In this document: positions 12,450 through 21,400 of the stretch, one piece after another | Layout of the letters: every line of letters begins with the position of its first letter | Numbering within the stretch: the stretch's first letter is position 1 | Assembly (NCBI RefSeq): GCF_036323735.1 | Contig: NC_086021.1 | Location: forward strand, 127,735,976 to 127,799,975 | Reading direction: 5' to 3' | Source: Rattus norvegicus | Taxonomy: Eukaryota; Chordata; Mammalia; Rodentia; Muridae | Length of the DNA stretch: 64,000 nt | The notes under the pieces: model-generated | Told to the model about the DNA's origin: nothing | Seen by the model: the letters and a program-made list of their open reading frames with translations, nothing else | Databases searched by the model: none | Translations under genes and position numbers: made by a program

Positions 12450-15400
12450 AATATTATATATATGTATATATATAAATATTAAATAAATATAAAAAAAAAA
12501 ATCAGCCAGGCACTGAAAAAAGTGCATCAGGAAAGGGTCCCTTAGAAGAGCTAAGATAGCGCAGCTTGCGGGAATGCTGTGGAGTGGGCAGGAGTAAGCC
12601 AGCCCCAGGACTCTGCACCAGTGTTCGCCTGGGGAGAACCTCAGGCTGGGGCTCTTCACTAGATCCAAACAGGAGGCTCCAGGCTGCTCACAGTACCAGC
12701 CCTCACCCTGTCTGCACAGCAGGCACAGTGGATGTTACCTGCAGTTCATGGAATTCTCTATCCTTCCAGAAGTACAACTGCAGCTTCTTCCTCACCGCCA
12801 CACACATCCGCAACACCTCCTCACCCGTCTCAGTGTGCTGAGGAGAGACAGCCGAGCCAATGAGGATTCGATGACTCCATGGCACCGTGGCAAGCAGACT
12901 GGTGAGTCCCTGCCTCAACTTGAATGCAGATCTGCAAATACCCTGTACCTTAAAGCCCCACTGCCAAAGCTGGGTGGAGGAACACCACTCGGTCAAATAC
13001 TTAGACACATCTGGTTCAAAATTACTTTTCCAGGGTTGGGGATTTAGCTCAGTGGTAGAGCGCTTGCCTAGCAAGCACAAGGCCCTGGGTTCAGTCCTCA
13101 GCTCCGAAGGGGAAAAAAAAAAAAAAAGAATACTTTTCCACATGAATATTCCCAATTCAGAAACAAAACCCAGAGGAGATTTCCCATTCTATAACTGTGC
13201 TATCTCCCTCAACAGCCTTTTCCTTAAGTGTTTCTTGCCAGTAGCTGTCCTGAGTTGTGAAAACAGACCCATTTGTAATTCTTAGGAAGAATTGGGAAAA
13301 GAAAACCCCCAAGCACAGAGCAATAAAGAGTGGAAGGGAGGGGTTGGGGATTTAGCTCAGTGGTAGAGCACTTGCCTAGCAAGTGCAAGGCCCTGGGTTC
13401 GGTCCCCAGCTCCGAAAAGAAAAAAAAAAAAAACAAAAACAAAAACAAAAAAAAAACTGAAAGAGTGGAAGGGAGCCGCCAAAAGCTAACAGTGATCCCA
13501 GCTGAGAAGAAGCTGGGGAGTTGAAAGAACAGACCGGATGATGAATTGACAGAAACAAGATGTCTTTTTTGAACAATGAAAACCCCCTAATGACAAAGAC
13601 CATGGTAATCTGCTTAGAACAAGTCAATTTAATAACAAGTTCATGATACTGTTAAAGGTCTTGCTTTACTACTAATGTTTGTCTGACAACTGTCTTTCCC
13701 TCTGGCTAGTCCCCTTCTGACACACAGACATCTGACATTTTAATTAGCACATGGGGGATGCAAATCTTACATCTCCTACCTAATCTTTATTAAGATTCAA
13801 AGCAAAATACTCTCTGAAGGTGGAGGGTTTGGATGTCAGAGTCGTTCTCCCATGGAGGAGGAGGAACATGGTGATGCTGGAGTCACAGTCCGAAGTTCCC
13901 CTCAAGCACACTCACCTGGAGGTCACAGGTGAACAGTGATGCTCCTTTAGCCTTTGAAACTGTAGTGATTTGTTGAAATGTCAGTAAGTCATGGACATAA
14001 ATGTTGTTTTCTGTTTGGGAGGAAGTACAATGTCACTAAGCCAGTTTCTAACACAGCCTCTAAGACAAAACCAAAAAGAAGTAACTGTGTAACCTCTACC
14101 AGGAGAGAACTGTAGGCCCTGGGTGAGGATGCACCTCCAGGTTCACTAACAACCCCAGCAGTACATCTTCTGACCCGGGGGTTCTGTCCCTTGTGACTAT
14201 GCGTGCTGACTTCAGTTAAGGAGAGTTCGCTTCAGCCCTACTGCACTTGTCCTTCTTAGGTGAGGAAGTGTGTCAGCATATTTACCCAGGAAATAACTTT
14301 CTGAGCTACATACACGAGGAAGCTCCAATTAGAAACAAGAAATTCTCTCTGGATTTTGTATAAACTGTGGCAAGGATTTCTGCTTAAGCAAGACTAACAA
14401 AGTAATGCAGTGGTCTCTCATGAACCACTCAATTCTGAGACACCAGTCAGTGCCCAAATAAGGAGAGCATCAGACCCTGTATTACTCTCGTATTCATATA
14501 ACCTTTGATAAAGCTTAATTTGGCATAGTAAGAGATTTAAAGCAACTAATAATACAACAATTATACCCCAACAGCACCAGCACGTGAGTGCCGTCTCTCA
14601 GAATATCTTACTGCCAGCCCTTTTTCATTTACAGTTGACCACAGGTAACCAAAATTGAGCAGAAGGACTACCAGGACATCTGAATTAGAGCTGCTTCCTA
14701 TGGTGAAGACTTAGTGTGTTATTTTTTAACTGTAGACCCAGGAACTAAATACAAAGTGATTCTGCTATTTAAGCCTCTGGATTAATAGCACAGGCCTGAG
14801 ATAAGGTTCTAGTCTCCAGACTCTGTGGCTGCCTTGTATAAAACTATGGCTTTGCAAGCGAGGGCTCGAACAGTTCTGGCCCCACCAGCCTCTTGCTTAA
14901 TTTCAGGCCATTCTTCACCACGTGTCCTAAGTCAGGCCACAAGGAACACCTACTGCCACGTGATGGTCTGGCTTAAGTTGTTCCTTGCCAGTCAGGGAGC
15001 TTCTGCCTACTTCTCTCTTCCTGTGGAAAGTGCGTCAGTCCTTCCCACTCCTCAGATCCCACAACACTGTCGCAATCTGCATCACCATTTACTTTATAAA
15101 TTTTGGCATGTTGACCACTGAATAGAGAACCTTGAAGAACAGAGCTCAGGTTCATGGCAGATGCTGTCTTTATCACCCACATGCCCTGCTGTAACTGTTT
15201 GGAAGATACCAGTTCACTGTAACCTACTGCTGAATTAGCACATGAAACAAATGTAGTCCTTTGTCTTACCTAACAAGCTGACTAGAATCTTAAACTGGGA
15301 AACCACATGGATCTGGAAAATAGAAAATCATTAGACTCAATTAAACATTTCTGGTGAGGTCTAACAAAAGCTCACTTAACAAGAAGACTACATTAGACTA

Positions 15401-18400
15401 AAGGGTCTGTACTGGTTTCAGACACCTGAATCATTTTTATGTATAACCAGGGTTTCTGCTATGACAGAGGATTTAGATACTTGACCATGGGCAGAGATTC
15501 CCTATATAAACTGGGTGGAGAGACAAGACTCAGAATCAAATAACATTATCAAGTTCTAGCTTTGGCTAGGGCTTCAGTATACCCCCCCCCCAATAGCTGA
15601 TGCATTTGTGGGCCTGGCCCCGCTACTGATGTTAAGGGGTAAGGCCTGGTGGGATATGTAGGTCACTGGGATATGTAATTAGTCTAGTGAGTTAGTGTTC
15701 ATGGATTCTTCAATTGTTTTTTAAGAGAGGTAAAGCTATAGAACACGCCAAGTCTCTTTCAGAATCATCTTTGACCTCCTGTTTGACAATTTGACCTTTC
15801 CTTGTTGCACGAGTCCTGTCATAAGGCCTTCACCATGGCTGAGATGCTGGCAGCACCATAGTCTTGAATTTCTAGAATTGTGAACTCAGTCAGTCTCTTC
15901 ATCCTAAAGTAGTCTGCTCCAGTTACTGCATTACACTACTGGAAACCAGACTAACACAACAGGGCCTCACAGAAGCCAAACAATTCTTATAGCCACTTAC
16001 CTGCTGGATCTTTTTGGAAAAGTTCTTATTGGACTTCTCTAGTGTTACCTCAAACCTGTTACAACCTATGGAAAACAAACAAACCCCTGTAGTCCCAAAC
16101 ACAGAGAAACATCTAAAACAACAATACAATGAGACATCATATGCATTCCTGATAAATCTTTAAGAACACCTGAAAGACTACAAGTCAGAGGTCTGAAACA
16201 GGCAGCTGTCTTTACTGAATACTGTAGGTGACTTTTGACCAGATTTACAGCAGCGGGTTTCAAGCACCTTTGGCATCAGCAGAAAAGAGCACACAATGTT
16301 TCCCAATGCAGCAAGGTACCTGGACTCTGTATCTTACCCTACAAGATACCTTGGCCAAGTGCTTCACAGGAAGAGGGTAAAGCGAGGTAGTCAAACATGA
16401 CAGCCCAAGCCCTGAGACCCAGCACAAAGTCTATGCACCTTGAACTACCCCCAGCAGCAACACATCCTGCACCATGAGGACAGAGCAAACAGTACCATCT
16501 CCAAGCTAGAGCAGGGAAATGCATCTACACTTACTGCCACTTTCAGGTGAGGCTACATCTGCTGGAACTGTTATAAAAAAGCGGAAGACAGTCAACACCA
16601 TAAAAATATAAAGCCCCGTCTTGCTGGGGGAACACACTTAGCTGCAAAAGTTACTGATTAAAATGAGAGCAATTATAATAATGACAACAACTACTACAAC
16701 GAGGCAGGGACTAGATACAAAGTGCTGGGTTGATTTAATCTGTATTTTGTATCACCTCACAACTAACCCCAAAGAGCTGGTATTAGTATTGCCATATTTT
16801 CTAAGAAAAGGCCTTACTCTGTAGCGTTGGGGGTAGGGGTGGGCTAGATTTTACTACATAGCCTAGGCTGCCCTTGAATTCACCACAATCTTCCTGCCTC
16901 AGCCTCTTGAATGAAGGGATTATATAGCATGAACTGCCAAATGAGTTTTTATTTCTTCCTAATATTATTTTATTACTGGGGGCAGGAATACACATATATC
17001 ATGGCAAAGGACAACTTTGTGGAGTCGGTTCTCTCCTTCTCCCCTTACACAGGTTCCAGAGATTGAACTTGGGTAATCAGCCAAGCATTTCACCCACTGG
17101 ACCATCTCACTGGGTCCCTCATTGGTTGGTTTGTTTGTCTTTGAGATGGTCTCAATGATTTGTGAAACAGGGCCTTGTTATACAGTCTAGGATGGTCTGG
17201 AGTGCTTGTCCTTCTGTTTCAGCCTCCGAAGGTGTTGGGATTACAAGTATGTGGCACTATGGCAGGTTCCAACATCATATTCGAGTGGCGATGGAACAGC
17301 CAGTGTTTGACAAGCATCTGTTCTTACATGTACATAGATGGAAAAGAGCAATATTCTGTTTTTTCAAGTAACTGTATCTTCATTGTTGATAATATACCAA
17401 AACCTGATGAAGGGGGTTTCTCTGAATGGGAGCAACCTCAGACATACCAATGAACTGCTCATTCAGTTACATTAAGAGCCTCGATCTGTCTGATGCATTG
17501 GGTGGCATGATTTGAAACTTTATGCACTAACATCTGGAAAAATAGTTTCACCAAGTCACAAATTTTCCAAATAATAGCATATTCCATTCTGTAATATTTA
17601 ACAACACAGGCATTACTGTCATTCCCAACCTCAAGGACAAATCTTTAAGAACAAGAAGACCTCAGGGTCTCCAGAGCTTGGCCAGGCCTGGTCTCGTGCT
17701 TCACAGAGCCAGGTGCTCACTGGCCATTCCAGTTGTGGACTGTGGAGCTTGAGGCTACTCTGTGTCAAGGGGAAGCTAGAAGATGAGCTCCCTATGTGTC
17801 TGGACATGTGTGGAGAGAGACCCTCCAGGTTCTTTCAAATGGCAGTAGATGGGAAGTTGGTTCACTCTAAGAAGAGGGGCGGTAGCAATCTGGGTATCTA
17901 GAGCAGGTTTCAGAAGCTGGTGACGGCCACTAAAGCGACCCTGGCTCAGTGCTAGAGAGCCTGAGAGCAGAACCCTGAGATCTCTTGGCCACCCCTCTTG
18001 GCAACTGCCTTGTGACAGGAAGGAGTGAAATGTCTCCCTGACATGTCTTTCCTGGATGTTCCTGCAGCTGCCTGTGGTCACGCCTCATCCGAGGCACCTC
18101 TGCCTGGAATCACCTTTGCACACCCCCCTCCTCCTGCTTTCCCTCCTCTTCCCAAATTCCCCATGTCGCCATCTGCCTCCTGTTCAGTTTTCCTTTCTCA
18201 AGCATGCAGCATGGGAAAGCCTTTGTCACAGCTTGTCAGATAAATGCTGGGTGAGTTAAAAAATAACCTAAGGTCCGAAAGGCAGCAAGCCTATGGGGTA
18301 GGCATCGGCTGGCTACAACTCTTACTTCCTGTTGAAAGCTCTAGCTTTATAACTTACGGCCAACCCTACCAGACTGCCAGCTGTGTGCCTTTGAGTGACT

Positions 18401-21400
18401 TCATTAAAAACAAAACAAGGGTTGGAGATTTAGCTCAGTGGTAGAGCTCTTGCCTATCAAGCGCAAGGCCCTGGGTTCGGTCCCCAGCTCCGGATAAAAA
18501 AGAAAAGAAAAAACAAAACAAAACAAAAACCCACACACAGCCAGGCACAGTGGCAAACACCTTTAATCCCAGCACTTGAGAGGCAAAGGCAGGTGGATCT
18601 CTGTGAGTTTGAGGCCAACCTGATCTACAATGTGAGTTCAGAACGGCAAGGGTTACATAGCAAGACTGTCTCAAAAACAAACAAACAAACAAAAAAGAAA
18701 ACAAATGAAAAAGGAAAGCTAACAAGAAAATTTAACTCAATATCCCAAGGGGTCTGAAAATCTAGTCTTTCGGGTAAAACTTAATATACCATGAAAAAAA
18801 AAAATCAGTCAGTGCACCTCATACTTCAACAGCATACATACATTTTCCCGAGACAGCCATGGGCCTGCATACCTGAAACTAACTATGTAGTCCAGGCTAG
18901 TCTTGAATTTGCAGCAATCCTCCTGCCTCAGCTTTCTACATGCTGCAATTAGAGGCATGAAGTCACCACACCTGGCTTGAAAGACTGTTTCACTCTTAAC
19001 CTAAGTTACGAAGGGAATAGGGAGTAGCTTGAAAACGATGTACTTGCTGGGGCTGGAGAGATGGTCCATGGTCCAGAGCACTTGCTACTCTTACAGGGGG
19101 CGTGAGTTTACTTCCCAGCATCCATGTCTGCCAGCTGACAACCTATAACTCCAGCTCTAGGAGATCGGGTATGTATGTATGTATACATAATCACAGATAG
19201 ACATGAAGACATCACACTCATGCACGCACACACGCACGCACGCACACATGCACGTGCATGGTTGACAGGGCTGCATGGCACATGTTGCAGTCAGGCGCTC
19301 TCCAGTCTCCCTGACGTCTAGTTTCCTTAAGAAGAGTACAGACATAAAACCAGGAAAGGGATAGTCTTTGACAGAATATATTTCAAATACTTTAGTTATT
19401 ATTCTACATTATTAGTGACAAAGTTCTTCCGTTCTGAAAGTCTTCTCGAGCCTACTATTGCTTTATGGCTTTATGCCCTTTCCTAGTCACCCCTTTATGG
19501 CCAAGAATCTGTTTTCACACCCGCACACTAGCTAACTAGTAAAGCTAACTAGTTGAGCATTCCTTCACATCACAAACCAGCTGTTGCTCAGTGTGACACT
19601 CACCAACATCCTTCCGAATCCTGTAGAGAAGAAGATGCCCTTGCTTGGTTCCAACAAGAAGCCATTCCTCTAGAAAAGAGCCCAAAGGAAGGGGATTAGT
19701 TTTTGTTAAAACCCTCTGTCTTTAACTCGGGTATCTGAGGAGGATGGATCTGTAACTCGGCAGCAGAGCACCTCCTAGTGTGAGACATGAAAACCCTGGG
19801 TTAAAGTCTCAGAGTGGGGGTAGGGTGGGGGGGCAACAAAGGTAGGGGGGGAGGAGGAGGAGGAGGAAGTCAGAAAATGAAACAAAGAAGAAACACTATT
19901 TTGCCGGACATGGTATTTGTATGTACAACCCTAGCAATGGGACCACTAAGGCAGGAGGACTTCAGTGAGTTTAAACCAGCCTAGGCTGCCAAGCAAGGCT
20001 ATTTTAGGCTAGAGACATTGGCAGATAGGAAATGTCCTTGGCTCCATTGTTTAAAATTAAGTTTAGGGGGACAAGGGGAAGGGGGTATAGTTTGTCCTTT
20101 ACAACTTGGTGGGTTCTTCTCTCTTCCACCTTTTTCTACCCTTTTTCTTCCATCCTTTCAACCCACTAACACTAGACAGGAGAGAAAAAGGATAGAAAGG
20201 AGGTGACATTATTGATAGATTACTTCCTGCTAATTGGGGGCATCCTGCTGATTGGGGCACTGGGTTCCCTGAGGCAAGTGTGATCTTTGCCTTCAGGATA
20301 ACTAGTGTCTTCTGTTTTCTTCCTTGCTTGCACTGAGACAGACAGCAACCAACCACCAAACAATAATTCACCCTGCCTCTTGGGGCCCTACCATTTATAC
20401 ACCCTCTGAAAAATCCCCAGAATTCCAGGGGCCCTACCATTTATACACCCTCTGAAAAGTCCCCAGAATTCCAAACGTTACACAATTGTAGGACCAAAGG
20501 CAAAATCACACCCCTGCACAAGGCAAATCATACAGTGGATACCCTGAAGCAACTCCATTACCACACACCTGGGGTTAAAACAAAAACATATCCCCATATT
20601 TCTGTGTTTTGTTTTTTAAAGAAACCAAAACCCCAAAATTGTCTCTGTTAGGGTCATGCTATTGGACATCCCAATGCTAAAAGGGCAGTTGGACTATAGA
20701 ACTGGGATTCAGGGAGCCCATCAGTGTCCTCATGTCTGTTGCCCAGAAGAGAGATGGATTATACCCGTTTTCCAGCTTAAATTCTGTCTGGTCCGTCATG
20801 TTCTGATCCCTAGATGAACTCGCCAGGTAAGAGACCAACACACTCAAAAGGGGCAATGGCTAGAAGCGGCAATAATTGCTAATTATCTAAAGCCTGAAAG
20901 TAAACAATCTTCCTGTACTCCAACAGAGCCTTAGTAACCTAGGAGATGGCGTTTCCTCTGTTTGGTGAGGGGTCAAAGCAGGACAAAAGCTCCTTATCAC
21001 TTCAAAGCTGTTCTTGAGAAGCTGAGCTACTGGACTCTTTCCTCTGACAATATGGAGTCAATGAGTCTCTCTCAGAGGAGCAGAGTCAAGGGTTGTGGCA
21101 AGCTAAGGCAAGCATGTGGCAAGCAGCTACATTCACATCGCTTGGATGTGTGTCTTAGACTCAACTGAATACCTGCCCTGCATGTTGAAGTCTGGCATCA
21201 TGTACCCGGTGTCATAACCTGTCCTCATGCTTTTGTTCCCCACAGTGTTCTGGGTACACAGATGCCATCTCTCATTCATCCTTGCATTCCTGTCTGTGGC
21301 GGAGACAATGGTACAGGTAGGTATCTAATACACATTTGATGAAACAAGAAAGAAATGAATCCCATGTACTATTTTCTATGGAGAGCCACTTTCCTGCAGG

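Noticed and set aside
12703..13155. 150-codon minus-strand frame
   Set aside because: It contains Vps39 exon 7, but the rest is intron and ID-element sequence read in the reverse direction.
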